A stretch of DNA of 64,000 bases from Collybia mongolica (GCA_013420905.1 JAAXNY010000001.1:4402001-4466000), one strand, 5' to 3'; positions 1 through 11,500 are shown, counted from the stretch's first letter. The notes: generated by a model not told the origin, from the sequence alone. Numbers and translations are program-made.

Positions 1-126
1 GGAAAGTGGTAATCCACCAGATGCTGTTACTTGTGCAATTTTGCAGTCAAAATGGTTCTGTTTTGCTCTAGACCACACTTCAGGCCCAATGCTTCCAATT
101 CTCAAACTAGAAGCAACACTTTCCAC

Positions 127-812
127 TCAAGAAGGGGGGCAGCTTGAATTAGCACAAGGAAGGTGATGTAGATGAGCCACTGAAATGGAATCAGAAGGTG
201 TGAGACTACTGGCTGGTGATGGTGCATGCAACATGAAATTGCTTGGAGTTAGGAATTGATGATTCTCTGCATAGCCTGTTAGTGCAGATTCAGAGCGAGT
301 TAATGGGAGTCTGGTGATTGGTGGGAGGTCAGTGTGGCGTGCATGGTGACAGCCTGTGGGGGAACTTGTGTTCGATGCTTGCTTGTCCTTCTCAGTCTGT
401 GCGTGTTTGTGTACATCATCTGGTTGATGTTGACAGTTCACAAGGTGGTTGACTAGGGTATTGGTTGCTGATCTCAACCAACCGTAGGGAGAATTTGTGT
501 TTTCATTGTGCACCGCCCACACTGTACCACAACATTAGTGATAACCATTTATACAGAATAGAGGTACGCACCTGATTTTTCTACATCTTTTTTATCTTGC
601 TCAATGGCTCTGTTTCCCTGCCAGACCTCTTCGCATTCTCAAACCTGAGCTTCCACAACATCATTCTCAAAACACCGGATACAATAAACTTTTGCTTTTG
701 AAGAGATGCCAATGCCCACAAATGCAATGGCATCTTTGCTCAAGAACTTCGGGTGATCGTGAAAATAGCCTCGCCACCACCCATGAGCACCTGATTGGAC
801 TCTAGTAGCCAT
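127..812 (-). CDS. Probable hAT transposase N-terminus (BED-type zinc finger), partial or broken
   Basis: Two open minus-strand stretches are separated by about 115 bp. The first starts at ATG 812-810 and runs to a stop at 639. It ends with a Cys-x2-Cys pair (residues Y-C-I-R-C). The second, 522 to 127, begins with a hydrophobic segment containing His-x3-Cys (N-H-L-V-N-C), the second half of a BED finger, followed by a Ser/Thr/Pro-rich linker. The gap could be an intron ending at a tacag acceptor near 523-528, but I could not make the phases agree, so a disabling mutation is also possible. The second frame stops at 127. Catalytic residues would lie to the left of the window. Confidence 0.4.
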
Positions 813-943
813 GGAAGACAATTAAGATTGAAGGATTGAAGTTGAGACTTACCATTTTAGTTCCTCCCTTGTCCAGCCTTTTAAGAGGTTTTAGTAACAA
901 TAAATGGGCATACATATAATACTTGCAGATTCCTCAAGAGTTA

Positions 944-1154
944 CAGTGGCTCAAAAAACTGCCCCAATGTTTGTACATTTTTGAAAGATCAATATGGTAT
1001 GAAGTGCTGACATAAGCAGGGGACCTGGGGTAATTATGTAAGATACTATGACATCGTGGCTTTCCAATGGACCCTGGATCATGTGATTTGGATCAATATC
1101 CATTAAGCTATAAGCCAAACAAAATGGTTACTTATTGGGGCAGTTTTTTGACCC
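944..1154 (+). repeat. Left terminal inverted repeat of the Tc1 element
   Basis: This 211-bp repeat begins CAGTGGCTCAAAAAACTGCC and ends with the inverted form of the same motif (ggcagttttttgaccc). Each terminal repeat is therefore itself bounded by inverted copies of a roughly 20-bp core, which may be transposase-binding sites. Confidence 0.93.
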
Positions 1155-1304
1155 TTATCTTATTTTCCATTATTCTGGCATTTATGATCCAATGCAAGAA
1201 CATTATGGACTGTGGGAAGAATAAACAATGTCATGTGACTTTATTTGTATCAATTTGACATGTTGGAATTGGTTCAATCATCTTCTTGACCTCTTACCAC
1301 CATC

Positions 1305-2324
1305 ATGAAAGCCATTTCTACTGCTCAGCACAATACTGTTGTTTCTCTCCTCAATGAGGGCTATTCTCAGCGTCAAATCAAGGAGAAAACTGGTCTAGGG
1401 AAGGGTACCATCAGTAGGATCAGCAAAGATGTGGATGGAAACAAAGAAAACAACCTTGGTGGCCGCCCCTCCAAGCTGTCTGTTCGTGACAAACAGTCAA
1501 TTATTCGTCAAATCAAGTCAGGGAAGCTTGATAATGCAGTTCAGGCTACCCAATTCATCAATGGCATCATCCCCAATCCTGTCACACCCCAGACAGTCAG
1601 AAATGCACTCAAGGAAAATCAATTTTATGCTGCTACAAAGAGGAAAGCTCCTCTTCTCAAACGAGCCCATCGCATCTGGCGTCTCCAGTTTGCAAAATAT
1701 CATGAAAGCTGGACTGTGGAGGACTGGAAAAGGGTTCTATGGACAGATGAGACCAAAATCAATAGGATTGGGTCAGATGGAAAGGTTTATGTCTGGAAAC
1801 AAAGGGGAGAACCACCATCTGATAGAACAACATCACCTACTGTCAAACATGGAGGAGGAGGAAACCTCATGGTATGGGGTTGTATGGGGTGGAATGGAGT
1901 GGGAAAGCTCATAGAGGTGCAGGGGAACATGGACAAGGTTCAATACTGTGAAATTTTGGAGAGTGGAGTTCAGGAAAGTTTTGAGAAGTTGGAAATGGTG
2001 GATGGCAAGCGCTACTTTCAGCAAGATAACGACCCCAAACACACATCTGGACTGGCCACACAGTGGTTTGAAGACAACAACATTCAAGTCCTTGGCTGGC
2101 CTGCCCAATCCCCTGACATGAATCCAATAGAACACCTTTGGGAACATCTCAAGCGCCGTCTTAAAGAATATCCGACACCACCCAAAGGAGTACATGAGTT
2201 GTGGGATAGATTGGCTGAAGAGTGGGGTGAAATTCCACCAGAGGTATGCCAAAACCTGATAGAAAGTATGCCCAGGCGGATACAAGCAGTTATAAAGGCA
2301 AAAGGTGGTCATACAAAGTATTAG
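1305..2324 (+). CDS. Tc1-type DD34E transposase
   Basis: This 339-residue, intron-free protein would cut and paste the surrounding element. Residues 1-50 form a helix-turn-helix, followed by a GGRP linker (52-55) and a second helix-turn-helix to about residue 110, the paired DNA-binding layout of Tc1 transposases. The catalytic domain carries D148 (in W-T-D-E-T), D241 (in Q-Q-D-N-D) and E276 (in N-P-I-E-H-L-W), with 34 residues between the last two, the DD34E signature. No catalytic residue is missing. The length matches the family (about 340). ATG 1305 is the only sensible start, about 150 bp inside the left repeat. Confidence 0.95.
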   Translation: MKAISTAQHNTVVSLLNEGYSQRQIKEKTGLGKGTISRISKDVDGNKENNLGGRPSKLSVRDKQSIIRQIKSGKLDNAVQATQFINGIIPNPVTPQTVRNALKENQFYAATKRKAPLLKRAHRIWRLQFAKYHESWTVEDWKRVLWTDETKINRIGSDGKVYVWKQRGEPPSDRTTSPTVKHGGGGNLMVWGCMGWNGVGKLIEVQGNMDKVQYCEILESGVQESFEKLEMVDGKRYFQQDNDPKHTSGLATQWFEDNNIQVLGWPAQSPDMNPIEHLWEHLKRRLKEYPTPPKGVHELWDRLAEEWGEIPPEVCQNLIESMPRRIQAVIKAKGGHTKY

Positions 2325-2340
2325 ATAGAAAATTAATAGA

Positions 2341-2551
2341 GGGTCAAAAAACTGCCCCAATGAGTAATCATTTTGTTTGGCCTATAGCTTAATGGGTTTT
2401 GATCCAAATCACATGATCCAGGGTCCATTGGAAAGCCACGATGTCATAGTATCTTACATAATTACCCCAGGTCCCCTGCTTATGTCAGCACTTCATACCA
2501 TATTGATCTTTCAAAAATGTACAAACATTGGGGCAGTTTTTTGAGCCACTG
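2341..2551 (-). repeat. Right terminal inverted repeat of the Tc1 element
   Basis: This is the reverse complement of 944-1154. It begins with gggtcaaaaaactgccccaa and ends ttgagccactg, immediately followed by the TA duplication. The outer roughly 165 bp appear identical to the left copy. Confidence 0.93.
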
Positions 2552-2758
2552 TACACTGCAGAAAGTTCTGTATCATTTTGCAAAAACCTCAAGAGTTACA
2601 TTGTACAAAAAGTAGAAATAAGAGTGGAGATAAGATCAGGCATCCTAATATGGATGGACCCTTCTGACTCTGAAATCATGTGCCAGTCACTCCATTTCAG
2701 ACGGTCATGACTTGTCATCAAAAAGTCATCAAGTCATTTTGATGACTGTCACGGTAAA

Positions 2759-2778
2759 GTCGTGACTGGCCAACACTG
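2759..2778 (-). repeat. Right terminal inverted repeat of the hAT-type element
   Basis: The sequence reads CAGTGTTGGCCAGTCACGAC inward on the minus strand. The partner repeat would be left of the window, so it is identified by its hAT-like start and by its position relative to the coding pieces and the subterminal repeats. Confidence 0.5.
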
Positions 2779-2786
2779 CACTTGAG

Positions 2787-3374
2787 TTGACAGGTGCAAT
2801 GATTCAAACAAACTTGACCTTCACAAAGTATGAGTTGCTGGGTTTATGCCAAGGTTGACTGGGTTATGGCTGCCGGTGACCTGCCGTCCTTCGGAAATCA
2901 CCGATGTCCAAACTGGGAGTCAGATTCAATGTCCATGATCGGCCGATCTGCCACCGCTTGAGGTATATCTTATGATCGGTGCGGTTGCGACCGCCGGCAA
3001 TGGCCGGGTACTAGTTTACTTGTCAGGACAAGAGCTGCTACTTACTTACTCAGTACCTACGATAATCTAGTCGCCCGTCTGCGAGTATTATCTTTTTCGT
3101 GTTCTCAAGCTAGATGTTGCGATCGCTGGGCACGACAATAACCGAACCCGTTACTTTCACCCTGCAACTATGGCTCGAGAAAATAGTCATGCGGTGTATA
3201 TCGTGGCACTTTGATATACAATAGCAAGCTAACACTTCTACTGTTTCCTTGTTCAAGCTTCTTTCCAGATTTCGATACCGGTCCGACTGGTCATGACAAA
3301 CTCAGAGAGTACGCGGCTGTTGAATGTATTGTTATAAAGCAAACTCTCACCTCCATCGCCTTCAAACTCTATCG
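2787..3374. other. Intergenic, upstream of the first MYND gene
   Basis: About 590 bp of unique-looking sequence without a credible coding frame. It should contain the promoter of the gene at 3375. I see no clear TATA box close to that start. Confidence 0.5.
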
Positions 3375-5608
3375 ATGCCTCGCCCCCCGTCTCGTATGGT
3401 CAACGCGTCCGACGAACGAAGGGTCCTCGAAGCATTATTGAGTGTTGGCCCACCGGATTTTTCCTCAAGCTCAACTATCCCGAGAGGCTTAGACGCCATA
3501 TTAACAGTGAGCTCTTGTAGTACAGTATTCTGAGTGATACCGGCCGATAACTGATTGGTCAATCTCTGATAGAGGACGATGGCAGCAAGTATGCAGTCCA
3601 CGTCGATTGAATCTGTCGAGTACGTTGTGCACTTGGTGGATTTGAACAACTATTTGGGAGAATACCCGCAAGTCTTTCGTATATTCTTTTACCATCTCCA
3701 GTGTACACCGCCAACTCGTTGTATAACCGAGGCCGATAAACTCAAAACCTTAATTGGAGCGAAAGCCTTTCAAGGTTTGAAACAGGTTCATTATCATTTG
3801 ATCGCAAGACACAACGACCAGCCCCACCGTAACGAATCATTTTTAGCTCATTGCCTCACTGATTCCTGGCCAGCCATCTGGAAATGGATAGAATATCTTT
3901 ACGCGGTAGATCCAGGAATCTTTTCTTCCCTCACGTACCCTATCGATGCAACAAGTCTGAGGGCGATGATAATCCGATTTATTGGAGACATTACAGTAGG
4001 AGGCCCGACGACATTTGGGAACATTATAATGGCTACTTCAGGAGTACTCCCAGTCTTAGCAGATATTTGGGCCAAGACATCTGGAATAGGCGCAACTGAA
4101 GGCCAATGTAGAATGGAATCCTCCATTGCGACCATGATTATTCATAATCTCATTAAATTCGAACCTGCTCGAGCACATATCTTTGTGGGCGCACTAGGTG
4201 GTGATATCCCAAAAGTTGTCACCTTGATGTTGAAATTCATCCAGCGGGCTTTGAACAGCACGATCGAGCAGACCGCCTTACGCGAAAGCCAAACAAGTCT
4301 TGCCCTTATCTCCTTGCTCATATCTCTATTACCGGCGTTACACCATGCACTCTTGTCCCAAAACTCGATGGTCTCCATTTCTCGCGCTTTTGCGAAACTC
4401 AGCACTATGCGTGATAGGCCACCCGAGCTTGACTACATTACAGGAGGAGTCTCGCGCCCTGGATTAACTTCTGCCTTATCCCCCGCCGATATTCTTCTGT
4501 CTAAAGACATTCATATATCTTCTTTGGCCTGTCTGTCTTTCTTTGCACAGGCGTCGAGCGTATCAGGTGGCTTCACGTGGATTATCCAGGCAGTTCGATC
4601 AGGGATGATACTAGCTATGGTCCGATCTGCATGTAGAAGTAACGACGATATTGATGAAATGCTTGAGCTGGCAATAGCAGTGCTGCAACAATACCTTGTA
4701 TACCGCTCCGTTTTGAGGGCACTATCAAAAGCTTTTCAGGACCCCAACCTCGACATTTTAGAATCCGGCTTGTCTCAAGAGAGAAAGTTCTGGGGGTCCT
4801 GGGTTAAGTTCCGAGCAGTTGTTCGGGAGGTTCTTGCTACGAAGAAGAAGTTTGACATAGATGGAGAGCATGCACAGCGGTGCTATTCGGCTCGAGTGCG
4901 TGTTTGTTTCTTGTTCCTATCTCCATGTACTTATAAGACTACTATTTGAAGTGCAATAGAGTAGAAGGTGATGAGAGCTTCAAACTCTGTTCCAACTGTC
5001 AAGAAGCATGTTACTGTTCCCCAGCGTGTAAGAGATATGATTGGAAGTATGAGGGACACCGTGAGGCATGTGCATCCCTTTCCAAAGATCGAGCAGGTGT
5101 GGCGATTTCCCTTTTGTAACATGTATTTCAAACAAAACGTATTAACATTGTAGATGGTGTATCACCTCCGATTTCCCCTCGAGACCTAACCTTTTTTCAC
5201 TTCCTCGCTATCAGTCATGTAATCATACATCGCGATGAGATTCTCAAGTTGCGGGATGAATATTTTGCTGACAATGACCATTCGAAAAGGAGGTCCTTCA
5301 TGATTCGCATCAATCACTCGGAATGCCCGTTACAACTTTCAATATCCACCCATCGGGAACAATTTGAACACCATCAGTATAAATCAACACGACACTATAG
5401 TCACCGCCTCTCGATAGTAACACCAAGATCACTGTCCTTTTCGGCTGTTGTTGATGTCCAAATCATTTTTCCATATGGGATAGCTCCTGTTTACATATCC
5501 TACCCCTCAGACATCGCGAGCACTCTATTTGGACAAATGCAGGATATGGATCCAATCATCATGGGTTCGCAAACACACGAGGAGCCAGGCCCGGCAGAGG
5601 AGGGCTAG
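3375..5608 (+). CDS. MYND-type zinc-finger protein
   Basis: Four exons: 3375-3506, 3573-4895, 4952-5096 and 5154-5608. Phases agree and give 684 residues. Residues 1 to about 485 are helical and repeat-like, typical of the expanded Agaricomycete MYND family. The junction at 4895/4952 completes a MYND finger: a CYSARC stretch, then C-S-N-C, C-Y-C-S-P-A-C, and a final H-R-E-A-C, with all Cys/His ligands present. A roughly 150-residue C-terminal region ends in an acidic tail. MYND fingers usually bind proline-rich partners, and the role of this family in fungi is unknown. The start at 3375 was preferred over ATG 3579 because the upstream exon splices in frame and matches the usual N-terminus of the family. 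The gene is convergent with the GH5 gene, with 59 bp between stops. Confidence 0.85.
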
Positions 5609-5667
5609 GTAGAATCATTCTTGGTATGTAAGTCCACCATCGTACCCATATAAATAAGGATATTGTG

Positions 5668-7429
5668 CTAAGTGCCACCATCAATCTCGGGCCAACCAAA
5701 TTGCCCAATGTGTTTTCTTGTGGCAAGTGATTGTGACCTCAGGGTTGTCCAGGATGGCTCGTCGGTCCATATCTACGCATGGGTTTGAGTATTTGTGGGG
5801 TTTCTATTTAAAAAAACCATACTTCATAATCACTAGAACCTTTTCCAGGCTTCGTAATCTGCATCAAGCGTTTAAGGGTATGACGAGAAGTTTCTAGAAT
5901 GAAACACGTATACCTCCCAGTACATCCATGGGACTCCCGTCTACAGAGAAAGCCTGTCAGACGCAGTTGCTAGAACGAGCGCGGGAGAGTGCTCACGGAG
6001 ATTAAGGTATTTGTGACTGCCTGTATTTGACTTTGCTTGCTACCCCCAAGCGCTCCGAATTCTTCGTAAAGCAAGCGCTTTCCAGAACTCATCGCTATTC
6101 CCTTGACAGCATCAATGTGAGAAGCTACATAAGATGGGTCCACATTATAGTCATGAAGTGCCACGATTTGGATATTGGCGCAGCTGAAGTGGTGTCAGAG
6201 TGATATCAAGATTCATTTTTTGGAGTAGAGGTTATACCTGAAAAATTGTGACTGAGTCGACGTTGGCATGTCAGTGCCGCCTCCGGTGGAAATTTGGATC
6301 CCGGTGTTCCCCAGGACTGATCGAATGGTGTTGGCTCTATCACACCTAGAAATACAGCATCGTCGTAGGAGAGGCGAAAAAATCTGACCTAAAAAACTTA
6401 CCACCAGTTTGGAGCAACTTGGTTCATGTGGCCCATTCCTATAGAGCATAAGGGGAATTTTTTGTCCGGATCTGACGAGTAATACCTTCATTTTGAATCT
6501 CGAAAGAAAATATAGCATCTGAACATGGGAGCATCAGACCTGACAACCGAGGTACACGGCCAAAAAAAAATATCGTACCCGAGAGCTGATGCCAAGGGAC
6601 CCCGAATTTTGGAGACTGGAAGTTAAGAATGTGTCTTAACCGTCGGTCGAACTATACTGCCGTTAAAGAGGAAGAGTGCCAACGAGATTCGGCTCATACA
6701 TCGGCGATGGCATTCGTATTCGTGTAGAACTTCGAAGAGTCCGGAACGCCATTAACACAGCCAGTGACTGGGAGCCCGTATTTTGCAACATATGCATCAG
6801 TATCCCAACAACCGAGGGCATATCTTCGAGTTAATAACTGTGAGGCATTCGTGAAAGAGGAATAACTTCCACGGCTTACCGATCGTGCATTGCGATGACC
6901 AGCTTGATGTCTATGCGCGCGGGTAAGGTAAATTATCATGTATATGGCAGAAACCGCCTTGCCTCTCGCAATGGCCTCAGATGCCAGAGTGTCAATTTGT
7001 CGAAGAATTGTATCGTCGTAAGTACCAACTATACCTTATGAGACACAGTGAAGGTGACAACAGGCTTTCCTCACCAGCAACGGTTTCGAGGTCATTCACA
7101 GCTGTCGCGCTGGAGCCTTTGTTACCAGCAGGTACACGAGTAATAAAGATCCTGAGCACTATATCGGGGCGTTGTCAGTACTATGGATTGTACTGTCACG
7201 ATCGGTTACATTTCATGTCGGCGCCTTTCATAGCATCAAGGACAGCAATACGATCAGTTTGCTGTATTGGGGATAATGAGTATGCGGCCAAATCCTTAGA
7301 AAAGATGGATTAGCGTACCGCAAGAGAGTACAAGAAGTATGAATTGGCTCCCGCAAAATCGTTCGCTGCAGCACGCCATGGTAAGAGGGTGAGAACCAGG
7401 AGGAAAACGGCAGAGAATAAGCGAATCAT
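5668..7429 (-). CDS. Secreted GH5-type glycosidase, endo-1,4-beta-mannanase-like
   Basis: At least eleven exons give about 357 residues. The first five are 7429-7319, 7261-7210, 7158-7075, 7028-6963 and 6910-6880. Residues 1-22 form a signal peptide (M-I-R-L-F-S-A-V-F-L... to A-A-A-N). The catalytic acid/base Glu is in F-E-I-Q-N-E-G (about residue 191) and the nucleophile Glu in Y-E-E-F-G (about 281), the clan GH-A pair. H-D-R-Y-A-L-G-C-W is also typical of fungal GH5 mannanase-like proteins. The predicted role is endo-cleavage of plant cell-wall beta-mannan outside the cell; the substrate is inferred, not shown. The intron 6962-6911 begins with GC (GCAAGG), needed to keep the conserved motif in frame. 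The gene appears intact. Confidence 0.8.
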
Positions 7430-7880
7430 CGTTGCGTTTGAAGATGGTCTCGTACCCCTTATATCACAATAAAAGAGGGGATGTGCAGCATCATGGTATT
7501 TTTATTCAGGTGGGCCGCGAAGCGCCCCCGACCCATATGTTAGCAAACTCATGTGAAAGAACCGGCAGGATTGTGAAGATGCGAGATGGACATGGCACTC
7601 ATCAGCGGATGGTGTGGGTGATTTTGCACAGGACACGAGACCACAGAAACGTCAGGCGAAGCATGGCTGAGCGTCAGCTGCATTTTTAGAGCATGCACAT
7701 GCCAGACCTCGGATACCGATATCTCAGCTCACCCTTGGTGGAAACCCAGAGCTTCGGGGGCGCTTGTTTTCGTGAGCGGTTAAATTGGAAATATTTGAGG
7801 CCGAATTAAACGCGCCGTCGTGGTTGGGGCGCAACCAGAACTGGTCACGTTTTCCTCATTCCCTGTTTGTCCGCTCTTCC
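7430..7880. other. Shared upstream region of the GH5 gene and Mic12
   Basis: This 451-bp divergent intergenic region serves a minus-strand gene (start 7429) and a plus-strand gene (start 7881). A tatatcac run at 7459-7466 is a weak TATA candidate for the GH5 gene. No coding sequence was recognised. Confidence 0.5.
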
Positions 7881-8395
7881 ATGTCGTTCCTCGTCGGCCC
7901 AATTTCTGGTGCACTGGTCGCTGGCGGGGTACGCATCACTACCTCGAACAATACGTCCATCTCACAATCACCACCAACTCACATCTAGGTTTACTATGGG
8001 TTTTCCAACATGGTGCAAACAAGGTCAGTCAACTCCGAGTCAAGGCCAACTCCCCGAACTCTCTGACGGGGATTACATAGAACGGAGCAACTCCGCAAAA
8101 AGTACGTATAGAAACTTTCACAATCCAACACAACAAAGAGTTTACTTGAATGGCCAGCCTAAAAGTTTTGAGCATTCGTCTGGAGGAAACACCAACGCTC
8201 GTCCAGGCCTCCCCATCCGCTGCCTCCCGGATAACCCACCACCCATTTAGGTCGCAGCTGCATGCCCGGTGGAACCAGGAGGTGGAATACCTGTACACAG
8301 GCTTTCGGGAGTGGGATAAACGTGCGCAGGAGTGGGGGAAGAAACTACTGTATGGAACGGGGGGGTCTGGATCAGGTGGAGGACAATCATCATAG
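7881..8395 (+). CDS. mic12: MICOS complex subunit Mic12 (Aim5-like)
   Basis: Four exons (7881-7928, 7989-8023, 8081-8101, 8158-8395) give 113 residues; all junctions are in phase. Residues 1-20 are a Gly-rich hydrophobic segment (M-S-F-L-V-G-P-I-S-G-A-L-V-A-G-G), expected to cross the mitochondrial inner membrane. The C-terminal half contains R-W-N-Q-E-V-E-Y-L-Y and E-W-G-K-K-L-L-Y-G, which resembles the W-N-E-Q...Y-S-W-G-K end of yeast Aim5/Mic12. In yeast this protein belongs to the Mic60-Mic10 crista-junction complex. The third exon is only 21 nt. The family match is from memory, so the assignment is probable. The gene is convergent with bro1 (stops 151 bp apart). Confidence 0.72.
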
Positions 8396-8546
8396 ATGCT
8401 CTGAATTCAACTATTCCGCACCAATGAGTGTGTGTATGTCCTCAAGACTTTCGAACAAACCAGACGTCCAAAAATTTCCGACCGGATGAAATACATAATT
8501 TACATCTTCGAGGCTACAAATTACAGGCGAGATCTAAAACTGGACG

Positions 8547-11500
8547 TCACTGTCCGTAGTTACCCCCATACCCTCCACCCATTGGCTGCTGCCCAAATCC
8601 TTGATAAGTGTTGGATTGTTGTTGTTGCTGATGTTGTGGGGGTGGAGATCCATACTGATAATTACCAGCTGGTGGTGGTGGTGGCGGGAATCCATACTGT
8701 GGTTGTTGTTGGGGTGGTTGATGCTGCTGAGGTTGATATGGGAATGCATTCTGCTGGTGCGGTGCAGAGGGGTATGTCGAAGGATTCATAGATTGGTTGG
8801 GTTGTGTAAAGGAATTCTGGTGCTGCTGTTGCGGTGGAGGCGGAGGTCGTGATGTCATGGAAGATGTCTGAGATCCAAACATGGCCAGATTAGCATACGG
8901 ATCATTCTGAGGCGCGGAAGAAAATGAGGATTGCGTTGGCCGAGGGGGCGGGGGCGGGAGGAAGGATGGCTGGGATGGCGGTTGCGGCTGATAAGACTGC
9001 TGCTGTGGAGGTGGTGGAGAGGTGTTAAATTGTGATTGGCCATATGGCCCAGATGTTGGCTGGTGTGACGGATTATATTGTGAGGGAGGGGGAGTATTTC
9101 CATACGGCTGAGAGTGTTGCTGTGAACTTGGCGACGATCCATATTGTAAAGGCGGAGTATTTCCGTAAGGTTGCTGTGGAGCAGAAGTTGAGTTATATTG
9201 CGACGAGGGACTCTTTCCATATGATGGTTGTGGCAGCGGTTGTGGAGTATACTGCCAAGGCTGCTGTTGAGGTGCGTTTGAGGTTCCTCTCAGGTTCATC
9301 GAAGCGAGGGACGATTCAAGGCTCGGTCCCAGTGGTGGGGGGACTGGGGGTTTGGCTGCAAGCGGTGGAGGTGCCGCAGACAATCTATTCTCAGCCGTGA
9401 TTTTAGCAAGGAGGCCTTCTCGCTCAACCACCCGCCCCGAAACAAACGTTCGAACGTTACTTCGAAGCTTTTTTGTCAGTTCCGTCAGTTCCCTGTAGAA
9501 TTGGAGCCCCTTACTACAAGCATCGATAGTCAGTGCTTGTCTGAAGTCATTTAGGTGTGACATACGCTAGGCCATCTCGTACTTCCATGTATCCGTCCCG
9601 AGCGTGCGAGAATCGGCGGACAGTATCTTTCTTCTTCTTCTCACGTTCTTCCCATCTACGTGCGCCAGCGCCCCGTCCGGCATGCTCCTTGAGGCCTTTC
9701 CATAAGGAGCTTAGTTCTTGCAGCGCCATCTCTTGGTGATGAACTGTGGCTGAAAGTCTTTGCTGATACGGACGGAATTTCTCTAGTTCAGCTGCAAAAA
9801 GGGTGGGTTCAACGCCTGTATTGCGGCGATTCAGAAGTAGAAGATGAGACACGTCGTCCGTTTGGATCTATAGCCCCACGTTAGTTGCAATATAACAGAT
9901 ATCGCACAACACACCTTCTCTTTCAAATCCTTCAAGACCTCGTTCCTCTCCCTTGATATTTTGTTCAACTTTCCAATTCGTTCCTCGATCTCACTGACGA
10001 ACTCCCCGATCTTAGAGCGCTCTTGGGCGTCATTAACATCGTCACCTACATCCAAATCTAGGAGATGCTCAGCACCGGGCCCAGCGCGTTCTCTGAACAG
10101 CTGCTCAATGTCAGAGCTCAACAATAGCTGAATATCTCCCCTGACGGAATCCCATAACGACAACACTTGCTGGTCGGATGCCGCGGCTGCCTCCAAGGCA
10201 GTGAAGTGTGACTTCAAGTCCTGTCGCAATGGCTTTGACGGGCCAGCGGACGGATCCTGGGTCCATTTGTGCTCATATTTGACCCTCTGCTCTTCACAAT
10301 CGCGTGACTCGATCTCCAGATCCCTAGAAATACTGCCGAGTTCGTTCTGCACGTTATCCTTCAGTTTGGTCAACTCTCGAAGGATTCCGTCAACTGGCTC
10401 CCGATCTTCCACGAGCGCGATGTCTTCCTTCCACCTCTGCACATCCACAGGGACCTCGTCCCCTCCCCCCACGGATCCTTCCGCCATAGCCTTGAACCTA
10501 GTAAGGCCATCTTTTACTCCTATGACGTCTAATGCGCTCCTGAACTCCCCTTCGGCTCCCTCGGCTTTCTCCACTTCGTTTCGGACCAACTTTGCCTTTT
10601 CCTCTGAATACACACTCGCGCTCTCGTGAACACTCAGCGGCACAAGTCGGATGAAGAAGTCCTGGCCGATGGTCTTCTGTACATCCGGGGCCCCGTACAC
10701 ATCATGGATGTGCACTGGAGCTGCGACGACCGCCTTCTCGATCGTGGGAAGTGCTTCGGGGGAAGGGAGGATGGCATTATAGATGAGGTCATTCTCGCGC
10801 TGGGCTTCATTCTTGCGTTCTGTACAGAGAACGCTATGTGCCTTGGTACGATCTTGGATGGATGGACCAGCATCCGCGGGGAGGGTTGGCGATATGTTGG
10901 AGATGAAGCCAGAGGCAAATGTAGTTGCAGTCCGGTGTGCTTCTTTGGCAAGCGTGTCTGCGAGCATGAACCTAACAAGTGCCTCGCCGTACTTGCTGGC
11001 AGCACTGTCTGCAAGGCCACGGTAGTACTGGGCAAGTGATGAGAAGTACTTGGCTTTAATCTATGTCCGGGTGTGAGAGTCTATGAGAAACTTGAAGATG
11101 AACGTTACGAACTTGAATCAGGGTGACCCAATTCCTGTCAAAAATCCCTTTGCCCATAAATTCCTTCACCTCCTCACTCAGTGTCGTATACATAGCAGCA
11201 GCCTGTGCGCCAATCTTTGACACGAGCGCGTTCCCCTTCTTCTCCTCCGTGCATTTCTCGAAGAACACCTCTGTTGCTTGGGCTAATATCAAGCTAGATA
11301 AGAATTTGACGACATCGCGGCTGAGGTCAGTGGATGGCGCGTGGAGGAAGTTCTCGTTGATGTAGTTCAACATCCCAGCACACGTTCTGAAGTAATGGAA
11401 CGCGCGTTTGATACCCTCGGGATCAGATCTGCTCTGCGATGCAGCGATGGCAGAATGAGTAGATGCAATCTGAAAAAGTATAGAGGCTTTCTCGTATGCT

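Larger units (their letters stand above)
944..2551 (+). mobile_element. Tc1/mariner-family DNA transposon, apparently complete
   Basis: The 1608-bp element is bounded by TA dinucleotides (942-943 and 2552-2553), the usual Tc1/mariner target duplication. Its terminal inverted repeats are 211 bp each (944-1154 and 2341-2551). I count about five mismatches between them, all in the inner third. A single uninterrupted transposase gene lies between the repeats. Near-identical ends, an open transposase frame and a clean TA flank suggest recent insertion. The element sits inside an older hAT element, upstream of that element's coding region. Confidence 0.93.
1..2778 (-). mobile_element. hAT-type DNA transposon, right-hand part
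   Basis: The right boundary is an inverted-repeat end whose outer bases, read inward on the minus strand, are CAGTGTTGGCCAGTCACGAC (2759-2778). That start resembles hAT termini. The next 8 bp (2779-2786, cacttgag) would be one copy of the target-site duplication. Just inside the end there are short imperfect repeats of a gtca/tgac core (about 2700-2765), like hAT subterminal repeats. Coding pieces on the minus strand (127-812) carry a BED-type zinc-finger pattern, as at the N-terminus of many hAT transposases. The left end and the catalytic domain lie outside the window, so the superfamily rests on terminus and finger only. A Tc1 element is inserted at 944-2551 upstream of the start codon. 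Confidence 0.55.

Noticed and set aside
4896..4951. MYND protein ending at 4949 as a single-exon product
   Set aside because: Splicing 4896-4951 joins the frame to a complete MYND finger and a conserved C-terminus, so the apparent stop lies in an intron.
8601..9400. Long plus-strand open frames opposite the bro1 3' end
   Set aside because: They mirror the Pro/Gln-rich repeats of the bro1 tail and have no start context, introns or recognisable domains.
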